From CALGYY01 sp963678485 (lineage in GTDB: Bacteria; Bacteroidota; Bacteroidia; Bacteroidales; CAIWKO01), in the NCBI GenBank assembly GCA_963678485.1, contig OY782882.1:4588001-4652000 (forward strand): a stretch of 64,000 nt of DNA. The letters run 5' to 3'. Shown here in pieces: positions 33,201 through 41,217 of this stretch (positions within the stretch are counted from its first letter, which is position 1; each line of letters begins with the position of its first letter). A program made the position numbers and the translations under genes. The notes beneath the pieces were generated by a model. It was not told the DNA's origin. It did no database searches and saw only the letters and a list, made by a program, of their open reading frames with translations.

Positions 33201-34480
33201 TCTACTGCTCCTTGCGGCTTTCGAAGGCTGATCCAAACTGCCACCGCTAACAACACTATCCCTAAGGAGAAGGTTCCAGTGAACCCTAGTATTTCATATG
33301 CCCATACTCCAAGTAATGGAGCGAAAAACGAACGTACTCCCGTGAAAGTAAGGTGAATTGCCTGATAATCGGAAGCTTCCTCCTTCTTACAAAAATACGA
33401 CGAACCTATACTCCACAACAATGACATGGTTGCTGCAAATACACCATTAAAAAGCATAGATACAAAAAGGCAATAATATACCTGAATACCGCTTATGGTT
33501 ACTTTCCATGGGAAGTATTCAGTAAACATGGTAAAAACGAGGTAAAACAATAAAGAACCGAAGGTGATTGCTGCAAACTTACGTGGTTCTATCCTTCCCA
33601 TCAATCGCCCCATAAAGGGCAGCAAGGCAATGGCCACTAAATTATAAGAATTTTTATAGAAGGCAACACTTGAATAGTTCAGGCCTAATCCGGTTTGATA
33701 AAAAATTGTGATGACGGAAACGGTTCCCATGAATGCAAAGCCGTAAAACATAAACGAGGATTCAAAATCGCGGAACGAGCTATTGCCTTTTAATATCGCT
33801 CGCATTTTTCGCCAGGTGTTGCCAATGCTTTTACTGATGGATGTATGCTCCAACACAACATCAGGTGTGCGATAGCGAATCCGTGTAAACGTGAACACAG
33901 AAAGTATGGCCAGCACGCCCATTACTGGAAATACGTAGCGATACGATTGATCGTTGTAGTCGAGCAACAAGCCGTAGAGAAAGGTAACCACAAGCATCAC
34001 TATCTTGTTGAGCGTTGTGGAATAGCTATATAATACGCTGAAATTTTTGTGCGTATAGTTAGATTTCAGAAACAGATTGATTACTGGATAAATAATCGGG
34101 TTGGCAAAATAGTACAGCAAAAATATTCCCAGAAACAAGTAATGCCATGTTTCGCTTCCCGGTATCGTTCCGATTCCTGCAGGGAAAAAGACCAGCAAGA
34201 CCAATGGAAGCCGGGTAAAAATGGCTGTCAGCAAGACAAAGCGCTGCTTATTCTTGACCCGATTTACCCATTCATTAAGAAAGATGGAAAACACAAGTAC
34301 GAAAACGCTGGCCTGAAATAGCAGTCCTACCTGGACATTGCTGCCTTTAAGACTTTTCAGGAAGACAAATTCATTTAATGCAAGTACGCCAAGGATGATT
34401 CCTTCGATAACGGAATACACCATATGCAGGCGAAATGTGCGTTTTTCAGCCTCGTTGAGTTCAACTTTGAATAAACGCAT
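33197..34480 (-). CDS. MFS transporter
   Basis: A 427-residue inner-membrane protein with about 12 hydrophobic segments and a basic central loop (HTSISKSIGNTWRKMRA, about residues 213-229) between the two six-helix halves, as in the major facilitator superfamily. There are short charged loops after helix 2 (NEWVNRVKNKQR) and helix 8 (GRLMGRIEPRK), the usual MFS loop positions. The substrate is not predictable. It follows the FKBP-isomerase gene by 24 bases and should be in one operon with it and the DHH phosphoesterase. The 3' end overlaps the convergent radical SAM gene by 4 bases, an arrangement that leaves no room for a terminator. Confidence 0.8.
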   Translation of the reverse strand: MRLFKVELNEAEKRTFRLHMVYSVIEGIILGVLALNEFVFLKSLKGSNVQVGLLFQASVFVLVFSIFLNEWVNRVKNKQRFVLLTAIFTRLPLVLLVFFPAGIGTIPGSETWHYLFLGIFLLYYFANPIIYPVINLFLKSNYTHKNFSVLYSYSTTLNKIVMLVVTFLYGLLLDYNDQSYRYVFPVMGVLAILSVFTFTRIRYRTPDVVLEHTSISKSIGNTWRKMRAILKGNSSFRDFESSFMFYGFAFMGTVSVITIFYQTGLGLNYSSVAFYKNSYNLVAIALLPFMGRLMGRIEPRKFAAITFGSLLFYLVFTMFTEYFPWKVTISGIQVYYCLFVSMLFNGVFAATMSLLWSIGSSYFCKKEEASDYQAIHLTFTGVRSFFAPLLGVWAYEILGFTGTFSLGIVLLAVAVWISLRKPQGAVD

Positions 34481-34504
34481 TACAATTTTTATCTGTGATA
34501 TCTT

Positions 34505-35071
34505 TTAACGATAAACCGACACCAATTCCACATCGTAAACAAGGGTGGCCCTTTTCGGAATTTTGTTTTCATCGCCGAGCAGACCGTAGGCTAGATGCGA
34601 CGGGATAATGAGTTTTGCCTTGTCCCCGGCTTTCATCAGCATGATTCCTTCTTCCAAGCCGCTTTCAACTTCTGCTTTTCCCAGCACAAAAGTTTTCATT
34701 CCGTCAGTTTTTGAATCATACACTACTTGTCCGTTAATGAGGTTTACCTTAAAACGGATTTCAACGCGCATGCCTGTGTCAGCCTTGGTGCCAGAGCCTT
34801 TTTCATAAATAAGGTAACGCAGTCCCGTCCCCGATTTCTGCATATTCCATTGGTATCGGGCAATGTAGGAATCGATTTCAGCATTTTCCTTCTTTACCAA
34901 TTCTTTATTGACTTTAACCAAAGGATCTTTGTAGGCTTCAGGATCGACCTGTGTTTTCGCGGGCTCATCATTGCCACAGGCAGAGAAAAAGAATACACTT
35001 GCGAGGATCAGTAAGGCAATGCCAAGAGATTTGCGCATTGCGGGCTTATGGGAAGAAACACTCTTCAGCAT
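34505..35071 (-). CDS. FKBP-type peptidyl-prolyl isomerase, lipoprotein
   Basis: A 188-residue FKBP-type prolyl isomerase. A lipoprotein signal ends in FFSAC, so it is anchored in the envelope. The FKBP domain, about residues 75-188, shows MRVEIRFKVNLINGQVVYDS, FVLGKAEVESGLEEGIMLMKAGDKAKLIIPSHLAYG and LVYDVELVSVYR, which are the active-site and C-terminal strands. The preceding region (YIARYQWNMQKSGTGLRYLIYEKGSG) is the usual linker of Bacteroidetes periplasmic FKBPs. An internal ATG at 35038 would shorten the signal n-region and is an equally possible start. It lies between the DHH phosphoesterase and the MFS gene in an apparent operon. Role: folding of envelope proteins. Confidence 0.87.
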   Translation of the reverse strand: MLKSVSSHKPAMRKSLGIALLILASVFFFSACGNDEPAKTQVDPEAYKDPLVKVNKELVKKENAEIDSYIARYQWNMQKSGTGLRYLIYEKGSGTKADTGMRVEIRFKVNLINGQVVYDSKTDGMKTFVLGKAEVESGLEEGIMLMKAGDKAKLIIPSHLAYGLLGDENKIPKRATLVYDVELVSVYR

Positions 35072-35118
35072 GACTTAGGTTTATCTAGGATTTATACAAC
35101 GTAGCTAACGATGACTTG

Positions 35119-36141
35119 TTATTCTTTTGCTTTTTTTAATTCAACGCCATACATTGGAATGATGCTGCGAAATAGTTTGACTGCCTCATCGAAACTGCAA
35201 TAAAGATCGCCACCGGAAGCATTTTTATGTCCGCCTCCGTTGAAATGCTCAACGGCTATCCTATTCACGTCAAAATTACCTTTTGAGCGAAGCGAAATCT
35301 TGATACGATCCTTTCGCTCGGTAATCAAGGCGCCAAACACGATTCCTTTAATACCAAGGGTATAATTCACCACTCCTTCGGTATCTCCATTTTTGTAGTG
35401 GAAGCGTTCAAGTTCCTTCTGACTTAAAGCAATATAGGCGGTTCCGAATTCGGGCATCACCATAAGTTTATCGCTCAGACAAAAACCCAACAGCCGCAAA
35501 CGTTCTTCGGAGTAAGTATCGTAAACCATGCGGTGTATATGCTCAGCATCCACGCCAAGTGCCATTAAAGCCGAAACAACACGAAAGGTATCAGATGAGT
35601 TACATGCATAACTAAAAGATCCAGTATCGGTCATTATGCCAACGTATAGGCAAGTCGCCATCGTTGCATCAACCTGTGCCTGCTCGCCAAGCTCTTCAAT
35701 AAAGCGATAGATTAATTCAGCGGTGGATGAAACATGGATGCTTTTATACGCCAGATCACAAAAATGTCCACGATCAACATGGTGATCAATCAGTACTGTT
35801 GTGGCTTTGCTGAGTTCCAGCATTTTTTCCATGCCGTCAAGACGGTCGGGTGAGTTGAAATCAACACAAAAGACCATATCGGATTCAGACAAATAACGAC
35901 CACACAGTTCTTCGTCATCTTCGAAAATCACGCTATTAGCCACTTCTGGCATCCAGGCAAGAAAATCAGGATACATCGATGGTAAAAGCACATGAGCGTT
36001 AATGCCCTTGGCTCTAAGGAAATGATACAATGCTAACGCTGATCCGATCGCATCACCGTCGGGATTCGTATGTGTAAGTATGCTAACTTCACGTGCGCCC
36101 GACAGCGCTTGCCGGATTTTGCTGACCACCTCGTTTTTCAC
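35119..36141 (-). CDS. nrnA: DHH phosphoesterase, NrnA-like
   Basis: A 340-residue DHH/DHHA1 phosphoesterase of the NrnA type, which degrades short oligoribonucleotides (and in some species cyclic dinucleotide products or pAp) in the cytoplasm. Visible motifs: THTNPDGDAIGS (D28, D30), the second aspartate in VFCVDFNSPDR, VLIDHHVDRG and the DHHA1 signature GGGHKNASGG near the C-terminus. The frame continues to TTG 36204, but that codon lies inside a -7 box (TATATTTG) and a second box (TAATTTTG) follows; the first usable start downstream is GTG 36141. It heads the operon with the FKBP and MFS genes. Confidence 0.85.
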   Translation of the reverse strand: MKNEVVSKIRQALSGAREVSILTHTNPDGDAIGSALALYHFLRAKGINAHVLLPSMYPDFLAWMPEVANSVIFEDDEELCGRYLSESDMVFCVDFNSPDRLDGMEKMLELSKATTVLIDHHVDRGHFCDLAYKSIHVSSTAELIYRFIEELGEQAQVDATMATCLYVGIMTDTGSFSYACNSSDTFRVVSALMALGVDAEHIHRMVYDTYSEERLRLLGFCLSDKLMVMPEFGTAYIALSQKELERFHYKNGDTEGVVNYTLGIKGIVFGALITERKDRIKISLRSKGNFDVNRIAVEHFNGGGHKNASGGDLYCSFDEAVKLFRSIIPMYGVELKKAKE

Positions 36142-36162
36142 TGGAATTGTGTAAATGAAATA

Positions 36163-36209
36163 CAAAATTAAAATTTTACTTAAAACACTTGACAAAGGCT
36201 TCAAATATA
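36163..36209 (-). promoter_or_regulatory. two candidate -7 boxes for nrnA
   Basis: Read on the minus strand, TATATTTG (36209 to 36202) and TAATTTTG (36170 to 36163) both match TAnnTTTG. Either one places the transcription start downstream of the TTG at 36204 and supports translation from GTG 36141. Confidence 0.45.
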
Positions 36210-36272
36210 TTATTTTTATAGGGCTGTTTCTTGTATTAAGAAATTGGCCATATAAACTAAAATTAAATCGCC

Positions 36273-36692
36273 ATGGCTGGAAATAAAACCTTCACAATCA
36301 TTAAGCCCGTAGCATTTAGGAAGAATTACACTGGATTGATTTTGGCGCGTATTACTCAAGCGGGATTCAGAATTTCTGCCTTGCGCACTATTCATATGAC
36401 AGCTGACCAAGCAAAACGTTTTTATGAAGTGCATGCTGAACGTCCGTTTTACAGCGATTTAGTAGAGTTTATGACCTCAGGTCCGGTAGTGGTCGGTATT
36501 ATTGAAAAGGAAAATGCAGTGCAGGACTATCGAAAACTTATTGGTGCAACCAATCCTTCCGATGCTGAAGATGGTACCCTAAGATTTTTATTTGGAACTT
36601 CACTTAGAGCAAATGCTGTTCATGGTTCCGATTCAGATGAAAATGCCGATCGTGAATGCGATTTCTTTTTTGCAAAAAGCGACCGCTTCTAA
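36273..36692 (+). CDS. ndk: nucleoside diphosphate kinase
   Basis: A 139-residue nucleoside diphosphate kinase, balancing NTP pools by phosphate transfer through a histidine. The catalytic histidine is H117 in NAVHGSDSDENA, with the RKLIGATNP substrate loop just before it. The N-terminal motif reads TIIKPVAF instead of the more common IKPDAV, a substitution next to the conserved lysine; the rest is normal and the enzyme is probably active. Length is standard. It is divergent from nrnA and has no obvious partner gene. Confidence 0.94.
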   Translation: MAGNKTFTIIKPVAFRKNYTGLILARITQAGFRISALRTIHMTADQAKRFYEVHAERPFYSDLVEFMTSGPVVVGIIEKENAVQDYRKLIGATNPSDAEDGTLRFLFGTSLRANAVHGSDSDENADRECDFFFAKSDRF

Positions 36693-36731
36693 TTCAATTT
36701 TGTTAGTGAGCCTTTTTTTTATCCTCGCTGA

Positions 36732-37268
36732 CTATTCCTTCTCTGGATAATATTCTCTAAAAGTCTTATTACTGTAAAAGATTACGATCTTTTCAATCGA
36801 TGTTCCGTTGTTTGAAGTCGCGGGTTTTTCTGACTTTAATGGAATTTCCTTTTGAATTTCTGGTCGGATATCCAATTCAGGCTGATATATTCGATTCTCA
36901 GTCGCTTCCGGTTGTTCAGTTTTCTCTTCAACAATCTGTCTATCAAATGATAATATAGGTTTTTGCTCAATTTCCATGTCTAAATTGAGCGGATTTTCAG
37001 GAACAAGCACAGGGGTTTCTTGCTGATTATCAGCCATATTGAATAAATCCGGAAGTTGATTCTTCATCATACTGCCTTTTCCGTTTAATAACCATTCCGA
37101 ATCGATCTCCGGAAATCGTTTAAGAATTTTTGTAATCAAATCAAGTGAGGGCATATTCCGCCCTGACAAAATATGTGAAATGCTGGAACGCTGCACACCG
37201 ATCTCATCGGCAAATCTTGAGGCAGTCAGGTTCTGAACCTTTAATATCAATTGAATTCTGTCAACCAT
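36732..37268 (-). CDS. XRE-family transcriptional regulator
   Basis: A 178-residue regulator. Residues 1-68 are a Cro/CI-type helix-turn-helix (RFADEIGVQRSSISHILSG is the recognition region). Residues 70-155 are a low-complexity, Glu/Pro-rich linker, and the last 20 residues (KIVIFYSNKTFREYYP) form a short conserved-looking tail. Such tails occur in many Bacteroidetes XRE proteins, but the role is unknown. The promoter -7 box (37296-37303) overlaps a GTAAC motif, and a large array of TTACA-nn-TGTAA dyads lies upstream, so it probably represses itself and acts at these sites. It converges with ndk. Confidence 0.8.
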   Translation of the reverse strand: MVDRIQLILKVQNLTASRFADEIGVQRSSISHILSGRNMPSLDLITKILKRFPEIDSEWLLNGKGSMMKNQLPDLFNMADNQQETPVLVPENPLNLDMEIEQKPILSFDRQIVEEKTEQPEATENRIYQPELDIRPEIQKEIPLKSEKPATSNNGTSIEKIVIFYSNKTFREYYPEKE

Positions 37269-37295
37269 AAGTTACAATATTAATATTTCACATCA

Positions 37296-37303
37296 CAAAA
37301 GTA
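37296..37303 (-). promoter_or_regulatory. -7 box TACTTTTG of the XRE regulator gene
   Basis: Exact TAnnTTTG match on the minus strand, with a transcription start near 37290. The box lies inside TTACT-TT-TGTGA, a two-mismatch version of the TTACA-nn-TGTAA dyad found further upstream. Other GTAAC/GTTAC motifs at 37271, 37325 and 37348 flank it. Confidence 0.5.
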
Positions 37304-37613
37304 ACAAATATTATGGTTAATAATGTAACATGTTAAAATTTATTTTTGTAACAATTCACGTTCATTTTGCTAAATACATAAATAATTTTGAATCGAATTT
37401 ATAGTGCTATAAATCAAGTATATCGATGATATGCCCGGAGTAATACTTTAATAGCATAAATTCCAGTTAATATGAAGTAATGCTTGCTATAACAACACAT
37501 AAATGCTTGATAAAAAGATGATATAGCACATTTAATTAATCAATTTCAGTATTTATTGTTTAGTGACATTAGTTAATTACTAAAATTCACATATTAACCA
37601 AATGATTTGAATG

Positions 37614-37766
37614 TTACAATTGTATCTTATATTCTTATATGCTTGTATTACAACTTTATAATAGCATTGTTTACGTCTGTAATTTTTACGCATTACATAT
37701 GTAATCATTATTATTTGTTACATTTGTAATCTATTGTTACATTTGTATGATTACACATTTGTGTAA
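37614..37766. promoter_or_regulatory. array of TTACA-nn-TGTAA dyads, probable operators
   Basis: Twelve-base dyads occur at 37614-37625, 37671-37682, 37693-37704 (perfect), 37718-37729 (perfect) and 37737-37748, plus a longer perfect version TTACACATTTGTGTAA at 37751-37766. Centre-to-centre distances are 57, 22, 25, 19 and 16 bases. The half-site is TTACA. Two copies also contain TACATTTG, a consensus -7 box. The array is the standout feature of an otherwise gene-free region and most likely binds the XRE regulator encoded next to it. Confidence 0.6.
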
Positions 37767-38134
37767 TTTTCCCTGAATCCTCTATTTCTTGTTGTGATAT
37801 CAGTCAAAGGAAAATTGGCTATCCTTGCATGCTTAAGTCGGGAATAAATCATTCTAAGACATTGATATCGAAATAGATATTCCCTATCCATACAGATCAG
37901 TAATAAGTCACATCTGTACGAGTTACTTGCTAACAGCTTGATAATTAATAGTAATACGGATTTCGCAACAGTAGTATTTTGCTTTTTGCTAACTCGCTCC
38001 TATTTCCAGAATGAAGCTATAATATAATAAGGTATAAGCAGCAGCTAGGACATATTTCATTCCCATATATGTTCAATGCTCTTAAGTACCATTAATTCTT
38101 GGACTTACAACATTGCACCTGCTATTATGCCGCC

Positions 38135-41077
38135 TTAAGGTTTAACGATCGAATAAATAATGCTCTGAATATCAGTACGTATACCTGATTCGAGCAGTTT
38201 GTTATTCTCCGAATAAGGATAAGTGCGGTTCGAAAGAAAAACATATACGATTTCGTAACGAGGATCTGCCCAAACATAAGTCCCAGTAAAACCAGAGTGG
38301 CCAAAACTTTCGTCGGATACAGCTTTACACGTGGGTCCTCCATCACGGTCGGGCATGGGTTTATCGAAACCCAAACCACGGCGATTGTTTTTGTACTGAT
38401 AACTGGTAAACTCATCCACTGTTGACTTTGCATAATAACGCTGGCCACCATACTCCCCACCCTGAATCAGCATTTGTAACAGTATTGCCAGATCATTGGA
38501 ATTTGAAAACAATCCTGCATGTCCCTGAACACCGCCACATATAGCGGCTCCCGGATCATTTACATCACCCTGTAAGACCTGCATACGAAAGGCTGTGTCC
38601 TTTTCTGAAGGCACAATCCGCTCAAGATCAATATAATTTCGAGGCTGATAACACATCGTAGTCAATCCTAATGGTTTATAGAAATTCTCCATAACATAGG
38701 CGTCGATGGTCTCATTAGTCGTTCGTTCAATGATTTGCTTTAAAAAATAAAATCCCAGATCAGAGTATTTATATTTATCGCTTTCGCGAAGATCCGAATT
38801 TATGATTGCTTGAAATAAGGTATCGGGATAATCCCAGCGGATGTAAAGATTCTCGGCAACCCTATAAGGAAAGACCGTTGATTTCTCTGTTCTGAATACG
38901 TTTGAATCAGGAGTACCTTTGAATACAAGCTTTTTATAAAATGGAATGAAGGGTTTCAGTCGTGCCTGATGCGTCAATAACTGCCTGATAATAATGTTCT
39001 CCTTATTCGTACTATCCAGTTCTGGCAAGTATTTCACCAATGCTTCATCAAGTTTTATCCTTCCCTCCTCGTAGAGCCGCATGATGGAAATTGTGGTCGC
39101 AGCTATTTTTGTTACGGAAGCCAAATCATAAATATCGCTGTTTTTAACAGGATGATCTTTTTTATAAGTATGATAACCGAAGGATTTCTGATAAATGACT
39201 TTCCCTTTAACAGCAATAAGTATCTGGCATCCGGGGTAAACGGAATCGGCAATTCCTTTTAGCGCAATGGAATCCACTTTAGAGAAGGACTCACTGCTAT
39301 AACCAGCGTCTTCAGGAACGGTGTATTTTAATCGGGTCTTCGTGGTAACTATGCCGGTGTTCAAAGGGAACTGACCGCAGGCGCTCACAGGAAGTTTTCC
39401 TGTGGCCGCAATTCCTCCGAAAATTGCCTCGGCTCCCGATTCCTGCGCATATGGGTGATCCTGATAGGAAACTACGATTGCCGGAATCTTGGTCATATCT
39501 CCGAAAGACGCTAAAGCGTATGGATTGGCAAATAAGTCAAGCACTACTTTCTTCTTCTGCGACAAGTCTTTTACCAGCTTAATCATTTGTGTATTGATGC
39601 CGTAATTACCAGAAACACTGTTAGAACTACTATGTAATCCTATAATTACCATATCATAAGGATTCATCGAAGCAATCATTTCGTCGTACTCCATTTCGGA
39701 GCAATTTGACTGTAATTTGAAAAAGCTCACTGGCGCATAGTGCTCCATCATTAATTGAAAAGCCTTATCATCAGTAATCTGCCCCATCGAAATGCAGGCA
39801 ATTTTGGTTGAATCGAGATGACGAAGCGGCAGCAAATCCCCGTCGTTCTTGACTATCGTTACCGAAGCTTCGTACAAACTGCGCTGCAACCATTCAGCAT
39901 TCCAGCTATGAAGGTCTTTGTAAAGGCCTTTCATTTCAACCTTTTTCAGCTTATTCAACCCTAGTCTGTATTTGAAGGCAAGTATCTTTTTACAGCGTTC
40001 GTCCAGATCAGCCTGTTTTAATTTCCCATTACTCAAGGCAGTTTTTATGGCAGTAATTGCTACTGCAACATCTTCCGACATAAGCAAAACATCCACTCCT
40101 GCCTGAAGCGCCTTTACTTCAATAACTCCGGGTTCATTCGAAGCACTCACTCCATCCATCCCTAATGCATCGGTAAAGACCAAGCCCTTGAAACCCATTT
40201 CTTGTTTCAATAATCCGGTTATCACTTTATTCGAAAGTGTTGTCGGCCGTTGAATATCATCCAGGGCAGGAACAAATAAATGAGCAACCATGACTGAATA
40301 CACCCCTTGCTGAATCAACTTCTTAAAAGGATAAAGGTCGATGGAATCCAGCAAAGCCTTGCTGTGATTGATTACCGGAAGGGTAACATGAGAGTCTTTA
40401 TCAGTGTCGCCGTGCCCGGGAAAATGCTTTGCCGAGGCCATAACTCCCTGGTCCTGCATTCCTTTCATATAGGCAATGCCTTTTCTACTTACATTTTCAC
40501 GATCTTCTCCAAACGAGCGATAGTTGATTACGGGATTCCGTGGATTGCTGTTAACGTCGACCACAGGTGCAAAATTGATATTGGTTCCAATCCGTTTACA
40601 CTGAAGTGCAATTTCTTTCCCCATTAAATAAATCAGTTGGGTATCCTGAATGGCGCCAAGCGTCATTTGCTTTGGAAATGAAATGGTACTATCTTTCAAT
40701 CGCATGCCCAAGCCCCACTCTCCATCGATGGCAATAAATAATGGAGTTTTCGCCTGATGTTGCCAGGTGTTGGTCATTGCTGCCTGCCGCAAAGGACCTC
40801 CTTGAAAAAAAATCACACCGCCTACATTATATTTATCAATCAGATCGGTCACCCCTTTATTTTCTGTCATGCTCTTATTGCTATACGCCGGGACCATAAA
40901 TAGCTGACCGATTCGCTGCTCGGGTGTCAATGCTGCAAACACACTATCCACCCATGCAATCTCCTGAGCTGTCTGGGGTGCAATGCCGCCAGATGATTCA
41001 ACGGCTCGTTGAGTTTGAACCTGAGAAAAAATAAAAAGTGCAAGTATGCTGAATATTGCTGTTAAAAAGGTCTTCAT
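38135..41077 (-). CDS. glycoside hydrolase family 3 / serine beta-lactamase-fold fusion
   Basis: A 980-residue secreted fusion protein. Signal peptide 1-22; a GH3 N-terminal domain about 40-375 with the NagZ-type signature AKHFPGHGDTDKDSH (H230 as general acid/base) and the nucleophile D303 in FTDALGMDG; a GH3 C-terminal domain about 400-575; and a serine-hydrolase (class C beta-lactamase family) domain about 595-980. The latter has the S654-V-T-K657 catalytic pair, Y771-S-D in place of the usual YxN, and GHSGFTGT as the third motif. It is probably a beta-N-acetylglucosaminidase with a penicillin-binding or peptidase module acting on cell-wall fragments in the periplasm. This architecture is known in Bacteroidetes. 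It is a single gene. Confidence 0.88.
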   Translation of the reverse strand: MKTFLTAIFSILALFIFSQVQTQRAVESSGGIAPQTAQEIAWVDSVFAALTPEQRIGQLFMVPAYSNKSMTENKGVTDLIDKYNVGGVIFFQGGPLRQAAMTNTWQHQAKTPLFIAIDGEWGLGMRLKDSTISFPKQMTLGAIQDTQLIYLMGKEIALQCKRIGTNINFAPVVDVNSNPRNPVINYRSFGEDRENVSRKGIAYMKGMQDQGVMASAKHFPGHGDTDKDSHVTLPVINHSKALLDSIDLYPFKKLIQQGVYSVMVAHLFVPALDDIQRPTTLSNKVITGLLKQEMGFKGLVFTDALGMDGVSASNEPGVIEVKALQAGVDVLLMSEDVAVAITAIKTALSNGKLKQADLDERCKKILAFKYRLGLNKLKKVEMKGLYKDLHSWNAEWLQRSLYEASVTIVKNDGDLLPLRHLDSTKIACISMGQITDDKAFQLMMEHYAPVSFFKLQSNCSEMEYDEMIASMNPYDMVIIGLHSSSNSVSGNYGINTQMIKLVKDLSQKKKVVLDLFANPYALASFGDMTKIPAIVVSYQDHPYAQESGAEAIFGGIAATGKLPVSACGQFPLNTGIVTTKTRLKYTVPEDAGYSSESFSKVDSIALKGIADSVYPGCQILIAVKGKVIYQKSFGYHTYKKDHPVKNSDIYDLASVTKIAATTISIMRLYEEGRIKLDEALVKYLPELDSTNKENIIIRQLLTHQARLKPFIPFYKKLVFKGTPDSNVFRTEKSTVFPYRVAENLYIRWDYPDTLFQAIINSDLRESDKYKYSDLGFYFLKQIIERTTNETIDAYVMENFYKPLGLTTMCYQPRNYIDLERIVPSEKDTAFRMQVLQGDVNDPGAAICGGVQGHAGLFSNSNDLAILLQMLIQGGEYGGQRYYAKSTVDEFTSYQYKNNRRGLGFDKPMPDRDGGPTCKAVSDESFGHSGFTGTYVWADPRYEIVYVFLSNRTYPYSENNKLLESGIRTDIQSIIYSIVKP

Positions 41078-41106
41078 AGAATAATGTTGAAATACTTAAC
41101 GAAATA

Positions 41107-41114
41107 CGAAGATA
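41107..41114 (-). promoter_or_regulatory. -7 box TATCTTCG for the GH3/beta-lactamase gene
   Basis: One mismatch to TAnnTTTG on the minus strand, about 30 bases before the ATG at 41077. The acyl-CoA dehydrogenase terminator lies just upstream, so the gene has to be transcribed from here. Confidence 0.35.
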
Positions 41115-41154
41115 CATTATTTTCGCTTTTTTCTTGGGAGCGCGACTTTGCTTC

Positions 41155-41186
41155 AAAAAAAAGTGGCAGCCCATTCGGACTGCCAC
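41155..41186 (-). terminator. terminator of the acyl-CoA dehydrogenase gene
   Basis: On the minus strand, GTGGCAG (41186-41180) pairs with CTGCCAC (41169-41163) around a 10-base loop that can add two more pairs, followed by T8 (41162-41155). Confidence 0.85.
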
Positions 41187-41217
41187 CTCTATACATTATA
41201 TTATATAGTGTCAATTT

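Larger units (their letters stand above)
37269..38134. other. 866-bp AT-rich non-coding region
   Basis: No open frame longer than about 20 codons makes sense here, on either strand. The left part holds the XRE promoter, and 37614-37766 holds the dyad array. The stretch 37380-37600 and 37770-38134 is AT-rich with no recognised element. A short untranslated RNA started from the TACATTTG boxes inside the array is possible but unproven. Confidence 0.55.

Noticed and set aside
37614..37766. CRISPR array
   Set aside because: The repeated unit is a 12-base dyad with 16-57 base spacing, no constant-length spacers and no cas genes.
36732..38134. Prophage remnant around the XRE regulator
   Set aside because: No phage structural, integrase or lysis genes and no attachment repeats are seen; the regulator alone is insufficient.
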